Position numbers and translations under genes: made by a program. Of a DNA stretch of 37,495 bases, positions 13,591 to 23,800 are shown piece by piece. Each line of letters opens with the position of its first letter. Position 1 is the stretch's first letter. This DNA comes from JABWBR01 sp036741235 (GTDB lineage: Bacteria; Bacteroidota; Bacteroidia; Chitinophagales; Saprospiraceae): assembly GCA_036741235.1 (NCBI GenBank), contig DAINSQ010000026.1, positions 1 through 37,495 of the forward strand. The letters run 5' to 3'. A model generated the notes under the pieces. It worked only from the letters and a program-made list of their open reading frames with translations, had not been told where the DNA came from and made no database searches.

Positions 13591-16407
13591 ATGCCCAAAG
13601 ATCAGTCCATCCGTTCCGTCCTTATCATAGGCAGCGGCCCCATTATTATCGGACAAGCTTGCGAATTCGATTATTCCGGCAGTCAGGCCTCCCGTTCGCT
13701 ACGCGAGGAAGGCATCGAAGTGACGCTGATCAATTCGAACCCCGCAACGATCATGACCGACCCGGTCACCGCCGATCATATCTATCTGCTACCCCTCACT
13801 GTAGATAGCATCATCCAGATACTCGAAGAGCGGCAAATAGACGCCGTTTTGCCTACCATGGGCGGCCAAACGGCCCTCAACCTGGCCATCGAAGCCGATC
13901 AGCGCGGCGTATGGGAGAAATACGGGGTGCGAATGATCGGAGTGGATATTGCCGCCATCGAACTGACCGAAAACAGAGAGGCTTTTCGCCAACACATGAT
14001 TGACATTGGGCTATTTGTGGCGCCTTCTCGCATCGCCAATTCTTTTCTAGAAGGCAAAGAAGCCGCCCAGGAAATCGGCTACCCACTGGTTATTCGCCCC
14101 TCCTATACGCTGGGCGGCACCGGCGGCGGCTTTGTGCACCAGGAGGACGAATTTGACGCAGCGCTGCGCCGCGGCCTCGAAATGTCGCCCACCCACGAAG
14201 TCTTGGTAGAAAAAGCAGTATTGGGCTGGAAGGAATTTGAACTCGAATTGCTGCGCGACGCCAACGACAACGTGGTGATTATTTGCGTGGTGGAAAACCT
14301 CGACCCCATGGGCATTCACACCGGCGATAGTATCACGGTTGCGCCCGCCATGACGCTGAGCGATACCGCCTACCAGGAAATGCGCAACCAGGCTATCAAG
14401 GCTATGCGCTCGCTTGGCAATTTTTCGGGGGGCTGTAATATTCAATTTGCCCAAAACCCCGAAACCGAAGAACTGATCGTTATCGAAATCAACCCCCGCG
14501 TGTCGCGTTCTTCGGCGCTGGCCAGTAAAGCTACGGGCTACCCTATTGCCAAAATAGCCGCCAAACTGGCCATCGGCTATCGCCTCGACGAACTGCACAA
14601 CCAAATCACCAAAACTACCTCGGCGTTTTTTGAGCCTACGCTAGATTATGTGATTGTGAAAATGCCGCGCTGGAGTTTCGAAAAATTTGCCGGCGCCGAC
14701 CACCAACTCGGCCTGCAAATGAAATCGGTAGGCGAGGTGATGGCCATCGGCCGCAATTTCCTCGAAGCCCTGCAAAAGGCCTGTCAAAGCCTTGAAAACA
14801 GCCGTATGGGCCTCGGCGGCGATATGAAAGAGTGGATTAGAACGTCTGATGTGCTCGAGCGCCTCGAAAAGGCCAGCGACGATCGCATCTTCCGCCTCAA
14901 AGACGCCCTGCGGCTCGGCGTACCTGAAAAAACAGTGCAAAAACTCACCCATATCGACCCCTGGTTTATCAAGCAGATCAAGCAGTTGGTCAAAATGGAA
15001 CAGCAACTGATGCAGTACAATGTCGCCGAAGATATCCCCGAAGATTTCTTCCGCGATCTGAAAGTGGCCGGTTATTCCGACGCCCAAATCGCCTGGCTGA
15101 TGCGCATCAAAGAGGAAGAAGTGACCCGACAGCGCCTCCAACTCGGCATTCGCCGTACTTATAAAATGGTGGATACCTGCGCCGCCGAATTTGAAGCCAA
15201 AACGCCTTATTTTTACTCTACTTTCGATACCGAAAACGAAAGTATGCCCAGCAGCCGCCGCAAGGTGATTGTGCTCGGCTCGGGCCCCAACCGCATCGGC
15301 CAAGGCATAGAATTCGACTATTGCTGCGTACACGGACTACTCGCCGCCAAAGACGCCGGCTTCGAAGCCATTATGATCAACTGCAACCCCGAAACAGTAT
15401 CTACTGACTTCGATATCGCCGATAAACTCTATTTTGAACCCGTTTTCTGGGAACACCTCGAAGAAATCCTCGACCTGGAAAAACCCGAAGGCGTGATCGT
15501 CCAACTCGGCGGACAAACAGCCCTCAAACTCGCCGGCGAATTCCATAAACGCGGCATCAAAATTTTCGGCACCGATTTTCCTTCGATGGATCTCGCCGAA
15601 GACCGCGGCGCCTTCTCCGACCTGCTCAAAGCGCTCGATATCCCATACCCGCTTTACGGCGTAGCCAATGACGCCGACGAAGCCCTGCGCGTAGCCAAAA
15701 AAGTCGGCTACCCCGTGCTGGTGCGCCCCTCTTATGTGCTCGGCGGCCAGTACATGCGCATTGTGATCAACGATGAAGAACTGGAACGCCACGTATTGTC
15801 GATTTTTAAACACATGCCCGACAACAAAGTGCTGGTCGACCATTTTCTCGAACGCGCCAAAGAAGCCGAAATCGACGCCATCTGCGACGGCGAGCAGGTG
15901 CACATCATGGGCATCATGGAGCATATCGAACCCGCCGGCATCCACTCGGGCGATAGCTCGGCGGTGCTGCCTACTTACAGCTTGTCGGTGGCAGCGGTAG
16001 CCACCATGGTGGAGTATACGGAAAAATTGGCCAAGGCGCTCAATATCAGAGGATTGATCAATGTGCAGTTTGCCATCAAAGGCGATCAGGTATACGTGAT
16101 CGAAGCCAACCCCCGCGCTTCGCGCACTACGCCGTTTATCGCCAAAGCATATAAGGTGCCTTATCTGCAAATTGCTACCAAAATTATGCTGGGCACGCAC
16201 AAACTCAGCGATTTTGACATCAAACCCCAACCCAGCGGTTTTGCAATCAAAGTACCCGTTTTTTCTTTTGAAAAATTCCCCAACGTAGACAAAAACCTGG
16301 GCCCCGAAATGAAATCGACGGGGGAGGCAATACGCTTTATCCGCGATTTGTCGGATCCCTTCTTCCGTGAATTGGACCGCAACCGAAATATGTATTTGAC
16401 GAGGTAA
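13591..16407 (+). CDS. carB: Carbamoyl-phosphate synthase large subunit, lacking the C-terminal regulatory domain
   Basis: 938 residues from the ATG at 13591. Two tandem ATP-grasp halves are present. The first begins with VLIIGSGPIIIGQACEFDYS and continues through LGGTGGGF and IEINPRVSRSSALASKATGYP. The second begins VIVLGSGPNRIGQGIEFDYC and continues through VLGGQYMRIV and VIEANPRASRTTPF. E. coli CarB has about 1073 residues; here the chain ends just after the second carbamoyl-phosphate unit (EMKSTGEAIRFIRDLSDPFF...), so the MGS-like domain that binds UMP and ornithine is absent. The enzyme makes carbamoyl phosphate for pyrimidines and arginine with the glutaminase CarA, which is not in this window. 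Confidence 0.96.
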   Translation: MPKDQSIRSVLIIGSGPIIIGQACEFDYSGSQASRSLREEGIEVTLINSNPATIMTDPVTADHIYLLPLTVDSIIQILEERQIDAVLPTMGGQTALNLAIEADQRGVWEKYGVRMIGVDIAAIELTENREAFRQHMIDIGLFVAPSRIANSFLEGKEAAQEIGYPLVIRPSYTLGGTGGGFVHQEDEFDAALRRGLEMSPTHEVLVEKAVLGWKEFELELLRDANDNVVIICVVENLDPMGIHTGDSITVAPAMTLSDTAYQEMRNQAIKAMRSLGNFSGGCNIQFAQNPETEELIVIEINPRVSRSSALASKATGYPIAKIAAKLAIGYRLDELHNQITKTTSAFFEPTLDYVIVKMPRWSFEKFAGADHQLGLQMKSVGEVMAIGRNFLEALQKACQSLENSRMGLGGDMKEWIRTSDVLERLEKASDDRIFRLKDALRLGVPEKTVQKLTHIDPWFIKQIKQLVKMEQQLMQYNVAEDIPEDFFRDLKVAGYSDAQIAWLMRIKEEEVTRQRLQLGIRRTYKMVDTCAAEFEAKTPYFYSTFDTENESMPSSRRKVIVLGSGPNRIGQGIEFDYCCVHGLLAAKDAGFEAIMINCNPETVSTDFDIADKLYFEPVFWEHLEEILDLEKPEGVIVQLGGQTALKLAGEFHKRGIKIFGTDFPSMDLAEDRGAFSDLLKALDIPYPLYGVANDADEALRVAKKVGYPVLVRPSYVLGGQYMRIVINDEELERHVLSIFKHMPDNKVLVDHFLERAKEAEIDAICDGEQVHIMGIMEHIEPAGIHSGDSSAVLPTYSLSVAAVATMVEYTEKLAKALNIRGLINVQFAIKGDQVYVIEANPRASRTTPFIAKAYKVPYLQIATKIMLGTHKLSDFDIKPQPSGFAIKVPVFSFEKFPNVDKNLGPEMKSTGEAIRFIRDLSDPFFRELDRNRNMYLTR

Positions 16408-16408
16408 G

Positions 16409-16438
16409 ATTTTGCAAAAATTCTCATTTTTGCAAAAT
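16409..16438 (+). promoter_or_regulatory. Perfect 13-bp hairpin covering the start codon of the multiheme cytochrome gene
   Basis: The arms 16409-16421 and 16426-16438 are exact reverse complements with a 4-nt loop TCTC. It begins 2 bp after the carB stop, and the right arm ends with the first two bases of the ATG at 16437. Each arm contains TTTTGCAAAA, itself a palindrome. In RNA the hairpin would hide the start codon; in DNA it could be a regulator binding site or an attenuator for carB read-through. Confidence 0.75.
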
Positions 16439-18341
16439 GCGCTTGTCCGTTTTTTTCATAAGCCTTTTGGCGCTTATCATGGCGTTTTGCAACCGCAATA
16501 CGACGCCTGCCGACTCGCCGTACCTCAACCTGGCCGACGGCGTCAAATACATGGGTATGGAGACCTGCCGCACCTGCCACACCAACGTGCACGCCACTTT
16601 TATCCATACCGGTATGGGCCGCTCTTTTGACCTCGCAACGCCCTCCAAAAGCGCAGCTACCTACGGCGCCCACGCTATTGTTTACGATACCGTCAACGAT
16701 CTCTACTACAAACCGTTTTTCCGCGATAGCGCGCTGTATATTCTGGAATTCAGGCTGGAAGGGCGCGACACAGTGCACAAACGCCTGGAAAAGGTAAGCT
16801 ACATCGTAGGATCGGGGCAACACACCAATTCTCACATCGTCGACGTAAACGGCTATATCTACCAGGCGCCGATTACCTACTACACCCAGGAAAAGCGCTG
16901 GGACCTGGCGCCGGGTTTTGATGAGTTCAACGAGCGATTCGACCGGATTCTGACCGCCGAGTGTATTACCTGCCACAATCATTATCCGCAATTGGTTGAA
17001 GGCGCTATCAACAAATACGCACAAATGCCGCGCGGCATCGAATGCGAACGCTGCCACGGACCGGGGGAAATTCATGTCAGAGAAAAATTGGCGGGGCGCC
17101 TTGTGGATACTGCCACCCAAATCGACTACACGATCGTGAACCCTCGCGATCTGCCCCGCGATTTGCAGATGGACCTCTGCCAGCGTTGCCACTTGCAGGG
17201 CGTTGCCGTACTGGAAGACGGCAAGACTTTTTTTGACTTTAAACCCGGTATGCCCCTCAACCAGGTGATGAACGTGTTTATGCCCCGTTTTTCCAATTCT
17301 TCCGAAAAGTTTATCATGGCCTCGCAGGCCGACAGGCTTAGGCTGAGCGCCTGCTATAAGTTGAGCGAAATGACCTGCCTTACCTGCCATAATCCGCATC
17401 TCAGCGTTAAAGAGACGGGTAGGCAGCAGTACAACAACGCCTGCCAGGGATGCCATACCCGACAAACCTGTACGGCGCCAATGGCGGAACGCCGGTCAAT
17501 AGCCGACGATTGCTCGGCTTGTCACATGCCCCGTTCCGGCAGCACGGATATTCCCCACGTGAATATCACCGATCATTTTATTAGCAAAACCAATATTGCC
17601 GGAAAAAACGCGGCGTCAACCTCGGCAAAGAAAGACCAGGTAGACTTTTTAGGGTTGCAAATACTGACCAAAGACAGCCCCACGCCACTGGAAATGGCCA
17701 AAGGATATATCGCCGTTTACGATAAATACCTGGCCTCCCCGGTTATGCTCGATTCGGCCAAGTGGTACCTCGACCGTAGCAAAGCCCCCCGAAAACAGCA
17801 GTTTCCCGTATTGGTGCATTATTATTTTACTAAAAAAGACTTCGGCGCCATAGCCAACCTGGCCGCGAAAATCGACCCCGCCAAAGAAACCGATGGCTGG
17901 ACCGCCTACCGCATTGGCGAGGCGATGTTTCAAACCGGAAATTATCCCGTAGCCGTAGCGTTTTACGAACGCTCCCTGGCGCTGTTGCCCTACCAACTCG
18001 ATTTCCGCGAAAAGTTGGGCGTGGCCTATGCGGCAACCCGGCAAATTCCGCAGGCGATTGCCGCGCTGGAGTGGGTGCTTAAAGAAAATCCAAAGCGGAA
18101 AATAGCCCTCGCCAACCTGGGCTATATTTATGTTTCACAACGACAGTTTGAAAAAGGCGAAGCACTCTACGATAAAGCCCTCGCACTCGACCCCGACTAC
18201 GAGCAGGCCCTGCTCAATAAGGCTGCCGTGCGGCTTTTTCGCAACGATTGCGCGGCGGCGGCGCCGCTGTTACGGCGTATCCTCAAGCGGAATCCTTCCC
18301 AAAATCAGGCCCGGCGCGCTTTGGCACAGTGTGGAGAGTAG
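16437..18341 (+). CDS. Seven-heme cytochrome c lipoprotein with C-terminal TPR repeats
   Basis: 634 residues. A lipoprotein-like signal (MRLSVFFISLLALIMAFC) ends at C18. Seven CxxCH sites are visible: C44-H48 (CRTCH), C176-H180 (CITCH), C203-H207 (CERCH), C248-H252 (CQRCH), C314-H318 (CLTCH), C336-H340 (CQGCH) and C359-H363 (CSACH). From about residue 430 the protein is alpha-helical with TPR-like repeats (VAFYERSLALLPYQ, GEALYDKALALDPDYEQALL). It is probably a periplasm-facing, membrane-anchored electron carrier or reductase; the redox partner is unknown. It follows carB after 29 bp without its own promoter box, and a hairpin overlaps its start. Confidence 0.9.
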   Translation: MRLSVFFISLLALIMAFCNRNTTPADSPYLNLADGVKYMGMETCRTCHTNVHATFIHTGMGRSFDLATPSKSAATYGAHAIVYDTVNDLYYKPFFRDSALYILEFRLEGRDTVHKRLEKVSYIVGSGQHTNSHIVDVNGYIYQAPITYYTQEKRWDLAPGFDEFNERFDRILTAECITCHNHYPQLVEGAINKYAQMPRGIECERCHGPGEIHVREKLAGRLVDTATQIDYTIVNPRDLPRDLQMDLCQRCHLQGVAVLEDGKTFFDFKPGMPLNQVMNVFMPRFSNSSEKFIMASQADRLRLSACYKLSEMTCLTCHNPHLSVKETGRQQYNNACQGCHTRQTCTAPMAERRSIADDCSACHMPRSGSTDIPHVNITDHFISKTNIAGKNAASTSAKKDQVDFLGLQILTKDSPTPLEMAKGYIAVYDKYLASPVMLDSAKWYLDRSKAPRKQQFPVLVHYYFTKKDFGAIANLAAKIDPAKETDGWTAYRIGEAMFQTGNYPVAVAFYERSLALLPYQLDFREKLGVAYAATRQIPQAIAALEWVLKENPKRKIALANLGYIYVSQRQFEKGEALYDKALALDPDYEQALLNKAAVRLFRNDCAAAAPLLRRILKRNPSQNQARRALAQCGE

Positions 18342-18437
18342 AAACTGTTGTCCTTGTGGGTCGCCTGTTTATGAAACTAATGACTGCAATTCGCGTTCCA
18401 GTATGATATCAAGGCGAAACCTGTTTCATTTTCTCCC

Positions 18438-18445
18438 TAACTTTG
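18438..18445 (+). promoter_or_regulatory. -7 box TAACTTTG of the adenylate cyclase gene
   Basis: Perfect TAnnTTTG, with transcription expected near 18449. An ATG at 18447 would then be upstream of or at the transcript start, so the ATG at 18474 is the better gene start. Confidence 0.5.
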
Positions 18446-18473
18446 CATGCGAAAACGACACAAACCCGGTTAT

Positions 18474-19940
18474 ATGCTATTGAGAATCCACTACTCCCTC
18501 GCTATACTGCTACTGGCTTATAGCCCATTTGTTGCAGCGCAACAAAGCAATGGCGAAGACATCCTGATCAAAAACTGGCAGACTTTTCACGACAAGGGCG
18601 AGTACGATAAGGCCGTCGAACAAGCGCGACTGATTTTTCAGTTGGGCAAATCGACCAATAACGGCGAACTCATGGCCCAATCCCTGAATTGGGAAGCCCG
18701 CTCCTGCCTGAAAATGACCAGACGCCAGTCTGCCAACCGCAACAACGCCGAAAAAGCCCTCAAAAAAAGCCAGGAATTACTGGCCCCCCTGAATAACAGA
18801 GCGCTGGAGACCGATAACTTGAAGTTGCTCCTGGAGATTGCAACACAAGAGGGTGACGCTACTGCCCAGGCCTTATACCAAAAACAGCTCTCCGCCATCG
18901 AAAACGAGATCGCCGCAGGAGAGGCCAATCGCACCCTGACAGAAAAAGTAGCCCGACTGGGCAGCCAAACCGCCAACCTGCAACAACGCGTGCAATCGCT
19001 CAGCGCCGCCCAAATGAAAGCCGAACTGCTGCTGGCTATGCAGAAAAATTATACCGACTCCATCGAAATGGCGCGCATGCAGGATGCTTTTTTATTGGAA
19101 AAAAAAGAATTGGAGCTCAAAGACCAGAAAACGCAGGTAGCCTTGCAGCAAAACCAACTTCGCCTCCAGTCGTCGCAGCGCAATTTCTTTATCGCTATTG
19201 CCGGCATACTTTTGATTTTGGCAGCGGGTATTTATTTCCGCTTTAGCGAAACAAAAAAATACAACATCATCCTTAACGCCAAAAACGAAGCCCTTATCGC
19301 CGAACAACAACGCTCGGAGATGCTCCTGCTCAATATCCTGCCGGCAATGGTAGCCGACGAACTGAAAAATAGCGGCATCACCAAAGCCCGCCGCTACGAG
19401 CAGGCAACTGTGATGTTTTCCGACTTTAAGGATTTCAGCCAGATCGCCAAGTCGATGCCGCCGGAGCAATTGGTGGCTGAACTCGACGTCTACTTCAAGG
19501 CCTTCGATGATATTATTAGCAAATATCAAATAGAAAAGATCAAAACCATCGGCGACGCCTATATGTGTGTTGGCGGTATACCCGATGTGTTGAATAGCTC
19601 GCCTCAAGACGTAGTACAAGCGGCGCTGGAAATCCAGAAAGTGCTCGCCAAATTCAAAGCCGAAAGGCAAAAAGCCGGCAAACCCTATTTCGAAGCCCGC
19701 ATCGGCATCCATACAGGTCCGCTGGTGGCCGGCGTGGTGGGCTCTAAAAAATTTGCCTATGATATCTGGGGCGACACGGTGAACATTGCCTCCCGCCTCG
19801 AAACCAGTAGCGAAGCCGGACGCGTAAATATTTCAGAAACTACTTTCGAATTCGTTAAGTCGAGTTTTAAATGCGAACCCCGCGGACTTATTGCCATTAA
19901 AAACCTCAACCCGGTGTCGATGTATTTTGTAGAGGCATAG
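18474..19940 (+). CDS. Membrane-bound class III adenylate cyclase
   Basis: 488 residues from the ATG at 18474. A signal sequence (residues 1-23) is followed by a helical periplasmic region with a TPR-like start (about 30-150) and coiled coil (about 150-235), a transmembrane helix (about 238-258), a short signalling helix, and a class III cyclase catalytic domain (about 290-485). Metal-binding D317 (FSDF) and D361 (GDAY), transition-state N437 and R441 (GDTVNIASR) are present. K357 and D430 are the pair typical of ATP rather than GTP specificity. The sensor would face the periplasm and cAMP be made in the cytoplasm. No receiver or histidine kinase is fused. The cAMP receptor is not in this window. 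Confidence 0.93.
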   Translation: MLLRIHYSLAILLLAYSPFVAAQQSNGEDILIKNWQTFHDKGEYDKAVEQARLIFQLGKSTNNGELMAQSLNWEARSCLKMTRRQSANRNNAEKALKKSQELLAPLNNRALETDNLKLLLEIATQEGDATAQALYQKQLSAIENEIAAGEANRTLTEKVARLGSQTANLQQRVQSLSAAQMKAELLLAMQKNYTDSIEMARMQDAFLLEKKELELKDQKTQVALQQNQLRLQSSQRNFFIAIAGILLILAAGIYFRFSETKKYNIILNAKNEALIAEQQRSEMLLLNILPAMVADELKNSGITKARRYEQATVMFSDFKDFSQIAKSMPPEQLVAELDVYFKAFDDIISKYQIEKIKTIGDAYMCVGGIPDVLNSSPQDVVQAALEIQKVLAKFKAERQKAGKPYFEARIGIHTGPLVAGVVGSKKFAYDIWGDTVNIASRLETSSEAGRVNISETTFEFVKSSFKCEPRGLIAIKNLNPVSMYFVEA

Positions 19941-20078
19941 GCCGCTATGCCGTTGCGTTGATATCATGCCGGAACATGGCATTTTATGGCATATCTTTAT
20001 GGTTTTTTTTCGCCAGGCCCATATTGTATGTTTATTACAGGGCCTAGATAGACAAAATAGTTTCAACCCGTGTATAAT

Positions 20079-20864
20079 ATGCCTGAAACGACAAAGCCAA
20101 TGTTCAGAGCCCCTGCCTGGGCCGCTCAATTTCCTGACCTGGCCGTTGCCGAAAGTACCCGGCATGGCGGCGTGAGTCCGGCGCCTTATCAGTCCCTTAA
20201 CCTGGGCTGGAGCACCGAAGACGCCCCCGAAAATACCGCCGAAAACCGCCGCCGGTTCGCCGAAGCGCTGGGCTTCGGCGAGTTGCAAATGGCGAGCTCA
20301 CACCAGGTTCACGGCAATGAGGTGCTGAAGGTGATGTCGCCAGGCCGCTACGACGGCTATGATGCACTGATTACACAGGAGCCCGGAATTCTGCTGGCCG
20401 TATCTGTAGCTGATTGTGTGCCTGTATTGATTTACGACCCGGCCAACAAAGCAATAGCCGCTATTCACGCCGGCTGGCGGGGCGCCGCAACGGGTATTGT
20501 AGCCAAGACCATTGCGCAGATGTACTCGGAATTTCAAACCAACCCCGCCGATTGTTTCGCTTTCATCGGTACTTGCATTGACGAGTGTTCTTTTGAGGTT
20601 AACGTCGATGTAGCCGACCATTTTGCCGAAGATTTCAAACGCTGGGACCCCGCGCTGAACAAATTTTTCGTAGACCTCAAAAACGCCAATAAGTCCCAGC
20701 TTCTGACGGCAGGCCTATCCGAAAATCGCATTGAAATATCCCCCTTTTCTACCGTTATCCACAACGAAGATTACTTTTCGCACAGAAAGGAAAAAGGTAT
20801 TACCGGGAGATTTACCGGAGCTATTGGCAAATTCTCGCATAGTCATACTCCCACACGCTCTTAG
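20079..20864 (+). CDS. Laccase-domain purine nucleoside phosphorylase/polyphenol oxidase family protein (PgeF/LACC1-like)
   Basis: 261 residues from the ATG at 20079 (a GTG 9 bp earlier is less likely). Motifs of the DUF152/Cu-oxidase_4 family are in order: STRHGGVS, SSHQVHGN (first metal His), VSVADCVPV (Cys), AAIHAGWRGA (second His) and an internal IGTCIDECSFEV. Family members were first called polyphenol oxidase and later shown to act as adenosine/purine nucleoside phosphorylases or, in bacteria, to edit peptidoglycan precursors (PgeF). The exact substrate here cannot be told from sequence. Its stop overlaps the end of the convergent gene by 4 bp. Confidence 0.9.
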   Translation: MPETTKPMFRAPAWAAQFPDLAVAESTRHGGVSPAPYQSLNLGWSTEDAPENTAENRRRFAEALGFGELQMASSHQVHGNEVLKVMSPGRYDGYDALITQEPGILLAVSVADCVPVLIYDPANKAIAAIHAGWRGAATGIVAKTIAQMYSEFQTNPADCFAFIGTCIDECSFEVNVDVADHFAEDFKRWDPALNKFFVDLKNANKSQLLTAGLSENRIEISPFSTVIHNEDYFSHRKEKGITGRFTGAIGKFSHSHTPTRS

Positions 20865-23800
20865 TCAACGGCAATCCGGAAAAACTGCATGCGCGATTCG
20901 CCGTATACGCCCAGCAAATAAACGCCAGGCGTCAGGTTGTAAGGCGCCAGCGCCACCTGAGTCGTCAGGCCCAAATCCTGACGTGATATTTGAGCGCCTT
21001 TGCTATCATATAAAATAGCATAGGTGTTTCCAGGCCACTGCTGGAATACGTTGAGTATGCCGGAACGACTTACCGGGTTGGGGTATACCGATATTTGATC
21101 TTGCTTGATGTCGGTCACAGCTACCACCAGCGTGTCAATTTGCAGGTTGATATTGTCAATGTAGAGTACATTGCCGTAGCGGCCCAGGTTGCGGAAGGCG
21201 ACGATAAGATGTTCGCTGCCTGCATAAGCCGATAAATCGAGCGTATCGGTGCGCCATTGCTCGTTGGTGGGCGTAAAATAGTCGGTAGTCGCCGGGGCAG
21301 TAGCCAATTCCTCGCCGCCCTTGCGGTACAACTCCTCGAAAGTAGCGCCGCAATCGGCAGAAACCAGTATGGCCAGGGTATCTACGTAAGGATAACCGTA
21401 AAGCGTATAAGCTATATCGTAAATGAGGCTGGCTTCATCGGCGCCGGCCAGGTCGAGCGACATGCGCAAATCGTCTGCCGAGCCCTGCGAATCGATGTAG
21501 TAGTTGTCAAAATATGCGCATTGCGTGCTCTGCCCATAACCGCCAATAGAGGTATTCAACGACCATTCGCCTCCGGCGCTTTCGCTTTGAATGGAAAATC
21601 CTGTTGGCGGAAAATTGGCCTGAAATCCTTCCTGAAGGGTAGACGGGATATCGTAATTTTGAATAGAGACATACAGACTGTCGGTATCGCTTTGGCCCGT
21701 TCCATCAGTAACGGTTAGTGTGACCAGGAATTCGCCGGGCTGGCTGAAATATGCAACCGGGTTGCGAAGGCTGGAAGTAGCCGGCTGCCCCCCCTCAAAA
21801 GTCCAACTCCAACTCGCGCCGGCATGGTTGAGTATGGAATAATCTTCAAAATAAAAAGAATCGATCTGGCAGATGACCGTCTGAACGAGTTTGTCGACCA
21901 TTGCTTTGGCAACGGGCTGCTGTACGGTATCAACTACCGGGCTTTCCCAAATGCCCTTGCCGTAGGATGCCAGTCTGATTTTGCCGTCGCGGTAAAAAGG
22001 CCGGGCGCTTTGCGTCGAGATGAACTCGGGCAGGCCCTCATTAACCGGTATCCAATCCGCCATGGCGTTATTGCGGTAGTAGACGGTTTTATCGGTGAAG
22101 ACATATATACTGCCGTCGGCGCCTCCTATGTGTACGATATTGTGTACTCTTTCGCCGTTAAGCGCCGGCGTGCTGAGGTTTGTCCAAGCGGCGCCGCCGT
22201 CGGCGGTTTTGTATACTTTTTTACCATCGACGCCGTTGACGTAACCTATCCACAATTCATTGTCGTTGAGCGGATTGAGCGCGAGTTGTATTAAGCGGCT
22301 ATTGGCCGGAGGCAATACCAATTGCGACCAGTTGGCGCCGCCGTCGGTTGTTTTCCACAATCGCCCCGAGCTACCCGAAAATGCCTGCGCTACATACATT
22401 ACCTGTGGATTGCGCCGCGATATTTCAATGTGGAAGACTTTGCTGTTGGGGTTATCCCCGAAACTATGGAGCAGGGTGAATGAAGCCCCGCCGTCGGTAG
22501 TTTTCCACAATTGGTGGTCTTTTCCTGTAAAGGCAATATTGTAACAATCGGGATGAAATTCCAATTCGGAAGATTCGCCTGCGAAATAACTCTCGTTGGG
22601 GTCTATACCAAAGCTGAAATAGTTGAGCTCGCCGGGAACAGTTGCGGGCATCAGGCAGCCATTCACGTCAGAGAAATAGGTTTTTCGGTTAAACCCGGGG
22701 TTGACATAACCGGTGGGGGCCTCGCCGCCGCCCAGATTCATGAAGGTGTTGGGGCCGTAGTTTTCGTGGTAGCCGAGGTTGCCATTGTGGTATAAACCGC
22801 CGACCAGCACGTCTTCATTCCAGCCGGAGCCAAAACCCCAGTAATCACTGGCCCTGAGCCCGTCGCTTTTTCTGATGCTGTTGGCGGCGGACTGGAAAAA
22901 GTCGGTGGAGCGATAAATCCCGCCGTCGGTGGTAATCCAATAGTAATTGCCCAGCGCCCTGAAGTCCTGCATATCCACGTGGATGGGGATCTGATTGCCC
23001 TGATAACCGCCAAGCGGCGTGTAGGTGGCGCCGCCATCCTGGGAACTCCACAGGTTGAGCCCCCCGATGAGTATTTTGTCGGGATCGGTGTTTGACACCA
23101 TAATGGCACAGTTATAAAACCCCTGCCAATAGCCGCCTTCAACGGGGTTAATGGCGCCCAGATTGGGGTGCTGAGGGGAATAAGGGCCGCCGTAGGGCGG
23201 GTTGGGCAAGGTCCAGCTCTGCCCGCCGTCGTTGCTGCGCAGCACCCCGATGAATCCCATGTCGCCGTCTTTCGACTGCCCAATGAGATAGGCGTAAACG
23301 CGGTTGGGATCGGCGGGCGTTACGCCGATGCGGGCGCCTTCGTCGTTGCGCTCGGGGGCGCTGGAGGAATACCAGCCGTTGGATTGCACGGCCCAGGAAC
23401 CGCCCAGGTTATCGGAAATGAGAAATTCGCAGCTGTTTTGAGCCGGGTTATTTCTGACGAGATAAAGCATATTGGGATTGCCGGCGTTGGGTTTGATGTC
23501 ATAACAGCGATTGGGGAAGACGAGGCCCCACGTATCTCCGCCGTCAACCGAGCGGTATAAACCGGCATTACAGGCTGCCAGCACAATTTGTGTGTCAATG
23601 GGGTGAATCAGGATTTCGTTTACGCCCAGATCGCCCGATAAAACGGTTGTCCATTCCTGGCCGCCCGTCGTACTCTTTTTAATATGGTGATACGATCCCG
23701 CGAGCACTACATCGGGGTTCACCGGGTGCGCTTCAATGGCCGAAATGCCGCTGTTGAAGTTTTCCCTCATAGTAACGGGCTCCCAAAAATCGCCGCCGTT

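Noticed and set aside
23168..23560. Long open frames on the plus strand opposite the propeller, receptor and barrel genes
   Set aside because: They mirror GC-rich codons of genuine minus-strand genes with signal peptides and domain motifs; the translations look like low-complexity shadows.
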